From: Methylovirgula sp. 4M-Z18 | GTDB taxonomy: Bacteria > Pseudomonadota > Alphaproteobacteria > Rhizobiales > Beijerinckiaceae | Assembly (NCBI RefSeq): GCF_037890675.1 | Contig: NZ_CP149574.1 | Coordinates: 4,626,874 to 4,690,873, forward strand | Reading direction: 5' to 3' | Length of the DNA: 64,000 nt | In this document: piece after piece, positions 33,619 to 44,125 of the stretch | Numbering within the stretch: the first letter of the stretch is position 1 | How the letters are laid out: the number at the start of each line of letters is the position of its first letter | Program-made: the position numbers and the translations under genes | The notes under the pieces: model-generated | The model's input: the letters and a program-made list of their open reading frames with translations, nothing else | What the model was told of the DNA's origin: nothing | The model's database searches: none

Positions 33619-34554
33619 GTGAGAACGATATTCGCTTCATTTTTCTTTCTATGCGGCTTCACCTGCAGCGCGATAAACGCGCAAGCGCAGGATGCCGATC
33701 CGATACTCACGGCGCCCCACGTGTCCATGCAGATGGTGCACGATTATCTCTTTTCCGCTTTGAAAAAGCGCTTTGCGACGAGCGATATTAAGGATGTGGC
33801 GGGGGACAAGATCGAGGTTCGCTGGCCGGACGGCGCTTCGGTGACGCTGGAATTGACCAATCTGCTTGAGCTCCTGAACGCCGAACCAGCCGCGCGACAA
33901 GAAGATCTGGATAGTTTCCTCACCCTGGCGGCTTCGGGTTATGAGCAAGCAAGCGAGGTGCACCTGTTGAGCGCCGAAGAGGTTGGCCGGTCCACCGTCG
34001 CAATCGTGAGGAATCAATCCTATCTCGACGAAATGCTTGCCAACGTCGACAACAACCCGCCTGAAGGTCCTGCGCCACTCTGGTGGCATCCGACCCGGTT
34101 CGTCTCACGCAAGCTCCCTGGCGACCTTGTGATTATCTTGATGTTGGACCGCCCGACGACGCTATCGCCATTGGATGGCAATGAGCCCATGGCCCTCATA
34201 TTCGGCGATGAGGAGCTCTTTCGAATCGCTTTGGCAAATATGCGAGAACGTGCGCGCCGTGCCCGGTTTGAATCCATGGGAGGCGGTCTAACCCGCGTCC
34301 TCCTTGATGATGAGACGTTCAATTCCAGCGTCTTGGCTGTCGATTCATTTTGGTGGAAACTTCAGCAGCAGCGCGGAGGCGACGCCATTGTGGTCGCCGC
34401 GCCGACCCGAGCAGATGTTGTGTTCGGCTCCGCGGATCAATCCGATCAAGTTGACGCGCTACGCCGCATCGCGCGCATGTCACCAGCCCCCTATCCGCTG
34501 AGTCGTCATTTATATAAATATGATAACGGCTCTTGGTCTCAGCTCGCCGATTAG
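33619..34554 (+). CDS. Secreted DUF1444 (YtpQ)-like protein
   Basis: A 311-residue protein with a signal peptide (MRTIFASFFFLCGFTCSAIN, cleavage near AQA-QD). The body resembles the DUF1444/YtpQ family: an N-terminal segment on a hydrophilic argument (KIEVRWPDGASVTLELTNLL), a middle part FLTLAASGYEQ, and the block PGDLVIILMLDRPTTLSPL followed by EELFRIALANMRERARR. The family is best known from cytoplasmic Bacillus proteins of unknown function, so the export signal is notable. The GTG at 33619 is the only start giving a full signal peptide. The family assignment is from memory of its pattern and is moderate. Confidence 0.6.
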   Translation: MRTIFASFFFLCGFTCSAINAQAQDADPILTAPHVSMQMVHDYLFSALKKRFATSDIKDVAGDKIEVRWPDGASVTLELTNLLELLNAEPAARQEDLDSFLTLAASGYEQASEVHLLSAEEVGRSTVAIVRNQSYLDEMLANVDNNPPEGPAPLWWHPTRFVSRKLPGDLVIILMLDRPTTLSPLDGNEPMALIFGDEELFRIALANMRERARRARFESMGGGLTRVLLDDETFNSSVLAVDSFWWKLQQQRGGDAIVVAAPTRADVVFGSADQSDQVDALRRIARMSPAPYPLSRHLYKYDNGSWSQLAD

Positions 34555-34578
34555 AGACAACGCTTGACGCACTCTTCT

Positions 34579-35439
34579 ATGATCTCTTCCGCCACGTTCA
34601 TCGGCTTCATCGCCATTGTGCTCTGGTCCTGCCTCGCCCTGATGACGGCAGCGTCCGGCACGGTGCCGCCGTTTCAACTCGCCGCCATGACCTTCGCTAT
34701 CGGCGGTACATGCGGCCTGATCTATGCGGTCGCGCGCGGCGAACTCTCCGCCTTCCGTCAGCCTTGGCCGGTGTGGCTGCTCGGCGTCGGCGGGCTCTTC
34801 GGTTATCATGCTCTCTATTTCGCTGCGCTACGCCTCGCGCCGCCGGCGGAAGCGGGGCTGATTGCCTATCTCTGGCCGCTGCTGATCGTGCTGTTCTCGT
34901 CGCTGCTGCCGGGCGAGCATCTGGTGTTGCGGCAAGTCATCGGCGGCATCCTCGGCTTTGCCGGCGTGATCGTGCTGTTCTACGGTAAGTCCAGCGGCAG
35001 TTTCGCGCTCGATCCGCATAGTTTCACCGGCTACGGCCTGGCGCTCGCCTGCGCCTTCGTGTGGTCGACCTATTCGGTACTCTCGCGCCGCGTCAAAGAG
35101 GTTCCGACCAGCGCGGTCGCCGGCTTCTGTCTTGCGACCGCCTTGTTCGCGGCAATCAGCCACATGCTGTTCGAAACCACCACCTGGCCGGCGAATGCAG
35201 GCCAATGGCTGGCCGTGCTCGCCCTCGGCCTTGGCCCTGTGGGGCTGGCGTTCTATGTCTGGGACCATGGGGTGAAGCGCGGCGACATCAAGCTGCTCGG
35301 CGTCGCGTCCTATGCCGCGCCGGTGCTCTCGACCCTCATCCTGGTCGTGACAGGATTTGCCAACGCGAGCTGGGCGCTGGCGCTCGCCTGCGCGCTCATC
35401 GTCGGCGGGGCGATGGTTGCGAGCTACAAGCGGGCTTAA
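34579..35439 (+). CDS. EamA/DMT family permease (YddG-like)
   Basis: About 286 residues with ten predicted transmembrane helices in two EamA repeats. Recognisable points are GYHALYFAALRLAPPAEAGL and YLWPLLIVLFSSLLPGE in repeat one and GPVGLAFYVWDHGVKRGD in repeat two. The latter is typical of YddG-like aromatic amino acid exporters, which gives a tentative efflux role. The ATG at 34579 is chosen; a TTG five codons earlier is possible. Its stop codon overlaps that of the convergent GNAT gene by two bases. Confidence 0.8.
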   Translation: MISSATFIGFIAIVLWSCLALMTAASGTVPPFQLAAMTFAIGGTCGLIYAVARGELSAFRQPWPVWLLGVGGLFGYHALYFAALRLAPPAEAGLIAYLWPLLIVLFSSLLPGEHLVLRQVIGGILGFAGVIVLFYGKSSGSFALDPHSFTGYGLALACAFVWSTYSVLSRRVKEVPTSAVAGFCLATALFAAISHMLFETTTWPANAGQWLAVLALGLGPVGLAFYVWDHGVKRGDIKLLGVASYAAPVLSTLILVVTGFANASWALALACALIVGGAMVASYKRA

Positions 35440-36179
35440 TCGAGCGCCCGGTTGCTGTAGCGATAGACGTCGCGGAAGCCGAAACTACGGTAGAGATGGC
35501 GGGCGGCATGATTGCTGTCACGCACTTGCAGATAGGCCGCATGTGCGCCTTGATCGCGGCCCCAGGTGATGAGGCTCGATACCAGCCGCCGCCCAACGCC
35601 CTTGCCCCGGGCCTCGGGCGCAACGACAAGATCGTAGAGCCCCACATAGCCGCGCTCATAGACGCCGAGGCCCCAGGCTAGCGGCTTGCCGTCCGCATGC
35701 ACGGTGGCGAAAGCTCCGGGCATCGCGAGCTGGGCCAATGTGCGGCGCAGTGCCCGCTCCCCCGCCTCGCCATGGCCATAGGCCACCATCGCATCACGCA
35801 GCCATGCCTCGGACGGCTTGGGCTCGATCGCGACATCGGACGACGGGCCGCCGGCGGAAATGTCGTCGCACAGCATGCCCCAGGCTAGATCGTCCTCGCG
35901 CCAGCCTTCGGCAGCGAGCTTCTCGTCGAAGCCTTCCGGCGCCAGCGGTGTGGTGCGGAAGATCGGCGTCAGCTCCGCCTCGCGGAACAGGCGCACGACG
36001 CTGGCGATGATCTCGTCGGCCGAGAGGGTCGAGTCGTGCAACGGGCTGGCCGAATTGGCCCGGCGGGTATGGCCGTCGGCGAGGCGCAGGACCCAGCCGC
36101 CCATATGTAGGGTGCGCAAAGTGGGCCAGGCGTTGAAACAACGCTCCTCCAGCCCGCGGATCAAATCGAGATCGAACAT
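35436..36179 (-). CDS. GNAT family N-acetyltransferase
   Basis: A 247-residue protein. The C-terminal half is a GNAT domain with the acetyl-CoA loop VVAPEARGKGVGRRLVSSL and the strand AAYLQVRDSNHAARHLYRSF typical of motif B. The N-terminal part (LEERCFNAWPTLRTLHMGGW and LRLADGHTRRANSAS) is a second degenerate GNAT-like unit found in a known two-domain group. The acceptor substrate is unknown. The ATG at 36179 is preferred to one 11 codons earlier because that earlier part overlaps the rpmF terminator. Confidence 0.85.
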   Translation of the reverse strand: MFDLDLIRGLEERCFNAWPTLRTLHMGGWVLRLADGHTRRANSASPLHDSTLSADEIIASVVRLFREAELTPIFRTTPLAPEGFDEKLAAEGWREDDLAWGMLCDDISAGGPSSDVAIEPKPSEAWLRDAMVAYGHGEAGERALRRTLAQLAMPGAFATVHADGKPLAWGLGVYERGYVGLYDLVVAPEARGKGVGRRLVSSLITWGRDQGAHAAYLQVRDSNHAARHLYRSFGFRDVYRYSNRALD

Positions 36180-36198
36180 GAACAGCCCGCTCAATAGA

Positions 36199-36223
36199 AA
36201 AAGGCCGGACAAACCGGCCTTTT
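36199..36223 (-). terminator. Intrinsic terminator of rpmF
   Basis: 10-bp arms aaaaggccgg and ccggcctttt flank a 5-base loop. On the minus strand the hairpin ends in a run of five T, 26 bp past the rpmF stop. Confidence 0.85.
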
Positions 36224-36249
36224 CACATCAATCGCACCAGAACCGAGGA

Positions 36250-36438
36250 TTAATCCTCAGCCGACTTCTGGGTCAGGACCTGGCGGCCGCGATACATGCC
36301 GGTCTTGAGGTCGATGTGGTGCGGGCGGCGCAATTCGCCCGAGTTCTTGTCTTCCACATAGGCGGAGGACTTCAGCGCATCGGCCGAGCGACGCATGCCG
36401 CGCCGCGACGGCGAGGTCTTTTTCTTCGGAACTGCCAT
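36250..36438 (-). CDS. rpmF: 50S ribosomal protein L32
   Basis: A 62-residue basic ribosomal protein with the L32p signature [20 protein letters not shown] and the central block [20 protein letters not shown]. It lacks the zinc-binding CxxC pairs of some L32 forms, as usual in alphaproteobacteria. The ATG at 36438 follows TCAGGAGAGTAAA, a strong ribosome site. A clean intrinsic terminator follows it. Confidence 0.97.
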   Translation of the reverse strand: MAVPKKKTSPSRRGMRRSADALKSSAYVEDKNSGELRRPHHIDLKTGMYRGRQVLTQKSAED

Positions 36439-36601
36439 TTTACTCTCCTGAAGCGGATTTGGCTCGAAGGCCAAGCATCCGGGTGCCGCGCCGGGAGCGT
36501 CGGCAGAAATTGGAAGTCGGGCTCATACACGGAAAGTCCGGCCTTGGCTAGAGCCGATTTACCGAAAAATGCGCGGTCACAACCTGAAAGCCGGCAGCTC
36601 C

Positions 36602-37141
36602 TTACTTCGGCGCCAGCACCATGATCATCTGCCGGCCTTCCATCGACGGCTCGGCCTCGACCTTGGCGAAGGTCTGGGTTTCGTCACGAACACGGTTCAG
36701 GAGCTTGTAGCCGAGGTCCTGGTGGGCCATTTCGCGGCCGCGGAAACGCAAGGTGATCTTGACCTTGTCGCCTTCCTCGAAGAAGCGCTTCACGGCCCTC
36801 ATCTTCACCTCGTAATCGTGGTCGTCGATGCCCGGCCGCAGCTTGATTTCCTTGATCTCGACGATTTTCTGCTTCTTGCGCGCCTCGGCCGCCTTCTTCT
36901 GCTCGAGGAAGCGGAACTTGCCGTAATCCAGGATCTTGCACACCGGCGGCGTGGCGTTGGGCACGATTTCGACAAGGTCGAGTCCGGCCTCTTCGGCGAT
37001 CTGCTGGGCGGTAAAAATCTCGGTCACACCGCGGTTTTGCCCTTCGGCGTCGATCAGCATCACTTCACGGGCACGAATTTCACGGTTGATGCGCGGTCCA
37101 TCCTTCACTGGACTCGGCGGGGCTTTCATAGGACGGCGAAT
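36602..37141 (-). CDS. infC: Translation initiation factor IF-3, apparent ATT start
   Basis: 179 residues with the complete IF-3 fold: [20 protein letters not shown], the N-domain, a basic linker helix ([20 protein letters not shown]), and the C-domain ending [12 protein letters not shown]. The first ATG (37129) gives [11 protein letters not shown], but reading four codons further upstream gives ATT-CGC-CGT-CCT, so the protein would start (M)[10 protein letters not shown], the family's usual MRRP opening. AAGGA lies about 9 bases before this ATT and no ribosome site serves the ATG. IF-3 discriminates against ATT, allowing self-repression as in E. coli infC. Confidence 0.92.
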   Translation of the reverse strand: MRRPMKAPPSPVKDGPRINREIRAREVMLIDAEGQNRGVTEIFTAQQIAEEAGLDLVEIVPNATPPVCKILDYGKFRFLEQKKAAEARKKQKIVEIKEIKLRPGIDDHDYEVKMRAVKRFFEEGDKVKITLRFRGREMAHQDLGYKLLNRVRDETQTFAKVEAEPSMEGRQMIMVLAPK

Positions 37142-39193
<2,052 letters not shown>

Positions 39194-39244
39194 CCGCGAA
39201 GGAAGCACGTTCATATCCGATGAGCTCGCAAGGCGGCCGCGGAA

Positions 39245-39299
39245 CCCTTCTCGCTCCATTCAAAACCGGATATATCGGGTTTGTGACCGGGGAGAAGGG
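39245..39299. repeat. Degenerate REP-like hairpin, ccttctcc family
   Basis: Outer arms cccttctc (39245-39252) and gagaaggg (39292-39299) enclose an inner hairpin aaaccgga/tcgggttt (39263-39282, 7 of 8 pairs). Its right side gtttgtgaccggggagaagg matches the repeat at 50.25 kb with one difference, so it appears to be a decayed relative. It is directly next to the larger palindromic element. Confidence 0.6.
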
Positions 39300-39301
39300 C
39301 T

Positions 39302-39568
39302 CTAGGGTCGAAACTCAATCATGGAAGGTGTCTGGATGAGGTCAAAAATGGTCAAATGCGAGGAGCATTGCGCGGCCGGTACGTCCGTACCGGCAAGCAT
39401 TGCGACGTGGCAGATGACCATTTTTCACCTCACCGGAGGCGCGGCCAAATTGACCGACTGCGGCGTCGATGGTCCTAGCGGGACGGACGTCCCGCGTCAG
39501 CCCATCTCCTGGCATTCGGTCAATTTGGCCGCGTCCAGACACCATCCATGATTGAGTTTCGACCCTAG
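39302..39568 (+). repeat. Palindromic element, copy 1 (three-armed, TA-bounded)
   Basis: 267 bp. Outer 35-bp arms 39302-39336 and 39534-39568 are inverted repeats with one mismatch. Inside are two long hairpins: 39337-39354 with 39415-39432 (17 of 18 pairs) and 39441-39457 with 39516-39532 (17 perfect pairs), each with its own smaller palindrome at the tip (ccggtacg/cgtaccgg; gcgggac/gtcccgc). The element reads TAGGG... to ...CCCTA. It shares its core with copies at 61.3 and 62.5 kb. It fills the pgm to MscS gap. Confidence 0.85.
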
Positions 39569-39585
39569 GTCTTCGGAGTCCAACC

Positions 39586-41508
39586 GTGCTTGACGACCCG
39601 ACCGGCGCCGGTTTCGCGCATTTCGTGCAAGGCCTGGAAGCCTTCTTCCGCACGCTCTGGACGATCATCATGGCGGCGCCCCGCAGCCCCGCAGATATCG
39701 CCCAGACTTTCGCGAAAATGTGGTCCGCGCAGGCGAATAGCGCTGAACTCTTCGGCCTGCTGGCCTTATGCACGATCTTGATGATTGCGCCCGGCCTTTG
39801 GGTGCGGTGGCGGCCGATCGGCGGAAAGGCGCAACCGCAAACGCTCGGCTACATGCTGTTGAACGCCGGCATCGATCTTGGCGGCGCGGCGCTGATCGCG
39901 ACGCTCGCCGCCGCCGTCCTCTTTCGCGAGGAGGGGGCCTTCGAGCATTTCTGCATTGCCGTCCTGTGGCTCGTCGTCCGTTTGCGTGCCGCCATCTTCG
40001 GTCTCGAAATATTCCTGCTGCCCGCGTATCCGGGCGCGGCGCTGAACATCGGCGATGCGCGCCGCGTGCTGCGTCCTGCGGCTCTGGCCTTCGCCCTCAT
40101 CCTGACCTTTGTAACGATCGTGCCGGTGCTGCTCGACAATGACTTGCCGCTCGACCCGGCGCGCGGCCTCGCCTTTCTCGATTCCGGCATCGCCTCCGGC
40201 CTCGGGATATGGGCGCTCGCCAATCTGACCGCCCATGTCGGGGCTGGCCGCCGGTGGCTTCTGGCCGGCGGCATCTTGGCGGGCATCGCCTATTGGCTGT
40301 TGTGGACCTTCTCACTCGTCGAGCTCGATTTTTCCACCTATGACGCCGTGAGCGACACGATCGCGCTGATCTGGATCTGCCTCGTGCTGCACCGCTTGGG
40401 CGTATTCGCCGCGCGGGCCATTCCGCCGGATCGGCTTGCGGCGGAGCCCAATCAAGGCGCCATCGCACGGATGGACACGCCGGTTTCGCAGATCGTGCTG
40501 AATGCCGTGCAGCATTGTCTGTTTGCGGTCTATGTGGCGATCGGCATTACGCTCATCGATCGTCTGTGGCTCGTCGATGTGATGCATCTGACGACGGCCG
40601 AACAATGGCCGAGCGCACGCCGCGCGATCGTGATGGCACTCGTCATTGCGCTCGCGGGATATTTTTTGTTCGTCTTCTTGCGCATGTGGTCGCGCATCAC
40701 ATTTGGACCCGAACGAGTCGTTGCCATCCCCGGCCTCAATGACACCGACAACGAAATCGCCACCGGCTCGCGCCTCGCAACGCTTTTGCCGCTGATGTCG
40801 CGTATCCTGCTGACGCTTTTCTTCGGCCTCGCGGTGCTGGCCGGCCTCTCCGACTACGGCGTCAATATCGGCCCTATTCTGGCGGGCGCCGGCATCTTCG
40901 GCCTTGCGATCAGTTTCGGCTCGCAGGCCTTGGTGCGCGATATCGTTTCGGGCCTCTTCTACATTTTCGACGATGCGTTCCGTGTCGGCGAATATATCGA
41001 TACCGGCAAACAGAAGGGAACCGTCGAGCGGATCTCGCTGCGCTCCATGCGCTTGCGGCATCAGAACGGCCAGGTGCATACGGTGCCCTATGGCCAATTG
41101 AGCACGGTCACCAATTTCAGCCGCGACTGGACCACGATCAAATTCAACCTGCGCCTCGCCCGCGACAGCGATATCGAAAAAGTGCGCAAGGCGGCCAAGC
41201 GCGTCGGCCTGCTCCTGCAGGAAGATCCCGAGCTTGGCCGCGAGTTTCTCGGGCCGCTGAAATTGCAGGGCGTCGCCGACGTCTTGGAAAATGCGCTGCT
41301 GGTGCGGTTCAAATTCACCTGCCTGCCGCTGCGGGCTTCCTATTGCCAGCGCGAGGCGATCAAACGCCTCTATGATGCCTTCACGGCGCAGGGCATCCGC
41401 TTTGCGGTGAACGAATTGGTGGTGAAGGCGGAAGCGCTGTCGTCCGCCCAATCATGGGCGGAGGCTGGCGTGCGCAGCGTGTCCGACGAGGGTGGCTCGA
41501 TCGGATAA
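39586..41508 (+). CDS. MscS-family mechanosensitive channel with extended N-terminus
   Basis: A 640-residue membrane protein. About ten hydrophobic helices cover residues 55-445. The last is the pore-lining TM3, rich in Gly/Ala (GPILAGAGIFGLAISFGSQA), followed by LVRDIVSGLFYIFDDAFRVG and EYIDTG, then the beta domain (GTVERISLRSMRLRHQNGQ, VPYGQL) and an alpha/beta vestibule domain. This is the MscS core fused to a long N-terminal membrane region, as in MscK/YbdG-like channels. The GTG at 39586 is 17 bp after palindromic copy 1, so the promoter may lie within or before the repeat. Confidence 0.87.
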   Translation: MLDDPTGAGFAHFVQGLEAFFRTLWTIIMAAPRSPADIAQTFAKMWSAQANSAELFGLLALCTILMIAPGLWVRWRPIGGKAQPQTLGYMLLNAGIDLGGAALIATLAAAVLFREEGAFEHFCIAVLWLVVRLRAAIFGLEIFLLPAYPGAALNIGDARRVLRPAALAFALILTFVTIVPVLLDNDLPLDPARGLAFLDSGIASGLGIWALANLTAHVGAGRRWLLAGGILAGIAYWLLWTFSLVELDFSTYDAVSDTIALIWICLVLHRLGVFAARAIPPDRLAAEPNQGAIARMDTPVSQIVLNAVQHCLFAVYVAIGITLIDRLWLVDVMHLTTAEQWPSARRAIVMALVIALAGYFLFVFLRMWSRITFGPERVVAIPGLNDTDNEIATGSRLATLLPLMSRILLTLFFGLAVLAGLSDYGVNIGPILAGAGIFGLAISFGSQALVRDIVSGLFYIFDDAFRVGEYIDTGKQKGTVERISLRSMRLRHQNGQVHTVPYGQLSTVTNFSRDWTTIKFNLRLARDSDIEKVRKAAKRVGLLLQEDPELGREFLGPLKLQGVADVLENALLVRFKFTCLPLRASYCQREAIKRLYDAFTAQGIRFAVNELVVKAEALSSAQSWAEAGVRSVSDEGGSIG

Positions 41509-41516
41509 GACAAATC

Positions 41517-42380
41517 TCACTCGCTCGGCGCCGACGCACTCTTGATCATCTGATCGAGCATGCCGCGGCGCTTGGCGACGTAATAATAGCCGCCGGCATA
41601 AAGCTGGACGGCGCGGGCTTCGCTGCCGTTGGATAGCCGCCACGCATTGGCGAGATAGGGCACGGCGTAGTTCAGATTGGTCGACGCATTGAGCAGGCCA
41701 GTCGGGTTGCCGCGATAGCCCATGCCGCGCGCCGTATCGGGGCGGATCTGCATCAGGCCCCAATAGGGCCCATGACGCAAATTCGGGTGAAACTGGCTTT
41801 CGCGCCGCACCACCCGGCGCACCAGGCTCTCCGGCACTTCGTAGCGGGCGGCATAGCGCGCGATCACGGCATCGAGATTGGCGTCGGTCTCATGCACGAC
41901 TTTCTTGAGATCCGCGTTGTCCAGATCGGCAGCGGATGCCTCGGTCGCGACGCTCGTGTCTTGCCCATCGTTGGCGATGCGATGATGTCGGTCAAGGCGA
42001 TGCTGCTTGGCTTTGACGGCCGGGGCGGGGGCGGCTTGCTCGTCGGGCTGATCCGCAGCCGCCTGCTGCGCGCCATCGGCCGGTGCGGCGGATGTGTCTT
42101 GAACGGGCTCTGTCAAGCGTTCCCCGTCATGCCGGCCGGAGCCGGCCGGAGCCGGGGCCTGCGTGTCGCTGGTCGTCGCCTGGCGGGCGTCGGTATTTGC
42201 GGCCTCGCCGGTTGCCTCGCCCGGCGCGGGTTGCTGTTCCGGTTTTCCCTTCTTGACCGCCGGTTTCGCCTTGGCGGTATGACGCAGATGTTTCGCCTTG
42301 ACTTCCTTGGTGGCGGCGGCAGCCAAATCGCCGGTACCGATCGCCAGAAGCCCGGCAAGAACGAGCCGGAATTTCATCAA
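41517..42380 (-). CDS. Lytic transglycosylase (SLT domain) with disordered linker
   Basis: A 287-residue exported protein. Signal peptide MMKFRLVLAGLLAIGTGDLA is followed by an Ala/Pro/Gln-rich low-complexity linker to about residue 150. The C-terminal SLT/lysozyme-like domain carries the catalytic Glu in VVRRESQFHPN, then GPYWGLMQIRPDTARGMGY and NLNYAVPYLANAW, with AVQLYAGGYYYVAK at the end. It should cleave peptidoglycan glycan strands with 1,6-anhydro product. MMKF and MKF starts are both possible. It converges closely with the MscS gene (8 bp). Confidence 0.88.
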   Translation of the reverse strand: MMKFRLVLAGLLAIGTGDLAAAATKEVKAKHLRHTAKAKPAVKKGKPEQQPAPGEATGEAANTDARQATTSDTQAPAPAGSGRHDGERLTEPVQDTSAAPADGAQQAAADQPDEQAAPAPAVKAKQHRLDRHHRIANDGQDTSVATEASAADLDNADLKKVVHETDANLDAVIARYAARYEVPESLVRRVVRRESQFHPNLRHGPYWGLMQIRPDTARGMGYRGNPTGLLNASTNLNYAVPYLANAWRLSNGSEARAVQLYAGGYYYVAKRRGMLDQMIKSASAPSE

Positions 42381-42500
42381 ATCAACCTTTCAAATCTTGG
42401 ACCTTCAGAGGTCCGAGCTGTGCCGCCGTTCCCATCGGGAACAGGTCAAGGCCGACGCGCCAAAGGCGTCCAGCTCTCGTTCAAGAGGCATCTTTGATGT

Positions 42501-42535
42501 AAAAATGCCCGGCCGGCGTGAAAAGCCGACCGGGC
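42501..42535 (-). terminator. Intrinsic terminator after DUF1476 gene
   Basis: 11-bp arms 42507-42517 and 42525-42535 (one G-U pair) close a 7-base loop; on the minus strand ATTTTT follows. It lies about 90 bp past the DUF1476 stop. Confidence 0.75.
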
Positions 42536-42622
42536 TCTATGTCTTAAAGTCGTGGCAATTTGTAGGCAGCGCGCCGCAAACCTGCCCAGTCGGGCGTCAA
42601 ACCTTCGGCAAGCCGGCCGGCA

Positions 42623-42946
42623 TCATCCGTTTTTGCGCAAGTTTTCAACGCTTTGCGCCAGGAGATCTTCCATTTGCTTATGGATCGATGCGTCCGTGTC
42701 GGTCAATCTTGCCGCGTCGAAATCCTGCCGGATCCGCGAAAAAACCGCATTCTGGCCAGGCTTATCGATGTCGAGCTGCACGAGAGCCTCGGCATAGGTC
42801 ACCGCCTCTTCGGGGTCCTTGCCGAGCTTCTTGGCGGCCCAAAGACCCAAGGCTCTCAGACTGCGCGCCTTGGCCATGAAAAGCATATGGTCATCGTGAA
42901 CGAACTTGTCTTCGAAGGCTTTTTCACGCTGATCGAACGTGGTCAT
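42623..42946 (-). CDS. DUF1476 protein, F1-ATPase inhibitor zeta subunit
   Basis: A 107-residue all-helical protein with the DUF1476 landmarks MTTFDQREKAFEDKFVHDD, FMAKARSLRALGLWAAKKLG and EDLLAQSVENLR. In Paracoccus the homologous zeta subunit binds F1 and blocks reverse rotation of the ATP synthase. It lies next to purC, as in many alphaproteobacteria. The ATG at 42946 follows GGAGGGAAAGCGGTT, a clear ribosome site. Confidence 0.92.
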   Translation of the reverse strand: MTTFDQREKAFEDKFVHDDHMLFMAKARSLRALGLWAAKKLGKDPEEAVTYAEALVQLDIDKPGQNAVFSRIRQDFDAARLTDTDASIHKQMEDLLAQSVENLRKNG

Positions 42947-43300
42947 AACCGCTTTCCCTCCTAAACCCTGCGAGCCAGCCCATCATAGCAGCAAAGATAC
43001 GTTTGCGCTGTGGATTCTGAACCGGAGCAGCCCTAAATTTCCTGGCAAACCGGGCAAAATTCCGACCGGCCTTCCCCAAAAATGCGGAGAAATCCGCGCT
43101 TTGCATTGTGCAGCGCGGCGCAATCCGCTAGGGTCGGGCGCAACGTGTGGGGCCTTGACGCAGTCGCGCCCCCAAGGTCCCGCCGTTGCACAACACGGGA
43201 ATGCGCCTTTTCAAGGCTCCTGACCTTTCACGGGCAGAAACGCCAACAGAAACAGAGATTTGCCATCCCCATGGACTTCCTCAAACCACGGTATTCGACA

Positions 43301-44065
43301 ATGACCCGCCGCCGCCGCATCTATGAAGGCAAGGCCAAAGTCCTCTATGAGGGCCCCGAACCAGGCACCCTCATCCAGCACTTCAAGGACGACGCCACCG
43401 CGTTCAACGCCAAGAAGCATGAAGTCATTGACGGCAAAGGAGTTTTGAACAACCGCATCTCGGAATTCATCTTCAACCAGTTGAATTCCATCGGCGTACC
43501 GACCCATTTCATCCGCAGGATCAACATGCGCGAGCAATTGATTCGCGAGGTCGAGATCATCCCGCTCGAAGTGGTGGTACGTAACGTCGCAGCCGGGTCG
43601 CTCGCCACCCGCCTCGGCATCGAGGAAGGCTCGCAACTGCCCCGCTCGATCATCGAATTCTATTACAAGAACGATGCGCTCAACGACCCGATGGTGTCGG
43701 AAGAGCATATCACCGCCTTCGGCTGGGCCAGCCCGCAGGAGATCGACGACATCATGGCGCTCGCCATCCGCGTCAACGACTTCCTCTCCGGCCTGTTCCT
43801 CGGCGTCGGCATCCGTCTCGTCGATTTCAAGATGGAATGCGGCCGCCTATTCGAGGGCGACATGATGCGCATCATCGTGGCGGACGAGATCTCGCCCGAT
43901 TCCTGCCGGCTGTGGGACATCAAGTCGAACGACAAGCTCGACAAGGACCGCTTCCGCCGCGACATGGGCGGATTGGTGGAGGCCTACGCCGAAGTCGCCC
44001 GCCGCCTCGGCATCATGCAAGAAGGCGAGCCGCCGCGCGGAACGGGGCCGAAACTGGTGCAGTGA
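43301..44065 (+). CDS. purC: Phosphoribosylaminoimidazole-succinocarboxamide synthase
   Basis: A 254-residue SAICAR synthase joining CAIR and aspartate with ATP in purine synthesis. Motifs are [48 protein letters not shown], and the ATP-site segment [16 protein letters not shown] with [13 protein letters not shown]. The ATG at 43301 (MTRRRR) gives the normal length; one ten codons upstream (43271) is possible. The gene ends before a strong terminator shared with the convergent C45 gene. Confidence 0.95.
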   Translation: MTRRRRIYEGKAKVLYEGPEPGTLIQHFKDDATAFNAKKHEVIDGKGVLNNRISEFIFNQLNSIGVPTHFIRRINMREQLIREVEIIPLEVVVRNVAAGSLATRLGIEEGSQLPRSIIEFYYKNDALNDPMVSEEHITAFGWASPQEIDDIMALAIRVNDFLSGLFLGVGIRLVDFKMECGRLFEGDMMRIIVADEISPDSCRLWDIKSNDKLDKDRFRRDMGGLVEAYAEVARRLGIMQEGEPPRGTGPKLVQ

Positions 44066-44087
44066 GATTGGCTGCGAGATGAGTGAC

Positions 44088-44125
44088 AAAACCCCGGAGC
44101 GGAGACGCTGCCGGGGTTTTATTTT
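44088..44125. terminator. Bidirectional terminator between purC and C45 gene
   Basis: Arms aaaaccccgg (44088-44097) and ccggggtttt (44111-44120) with an inner agc/gct pair and a trailing attttg. The right arm includes part of the stop codon (TAA, 44119-44121) of the minus-strand gene. A T-run is present on both strands. Confidence 0.8.

Noticed and set aside
39321-39551. 76-84 codon open frames inside the three palindromic elements (MRSKMV..EHC..AGTS)
   Set aside because: The shared start is due to DNA similarity; copy 2 is shifted to another frame after HLTP relative to copies 1 and 3, so no protein is conserved.
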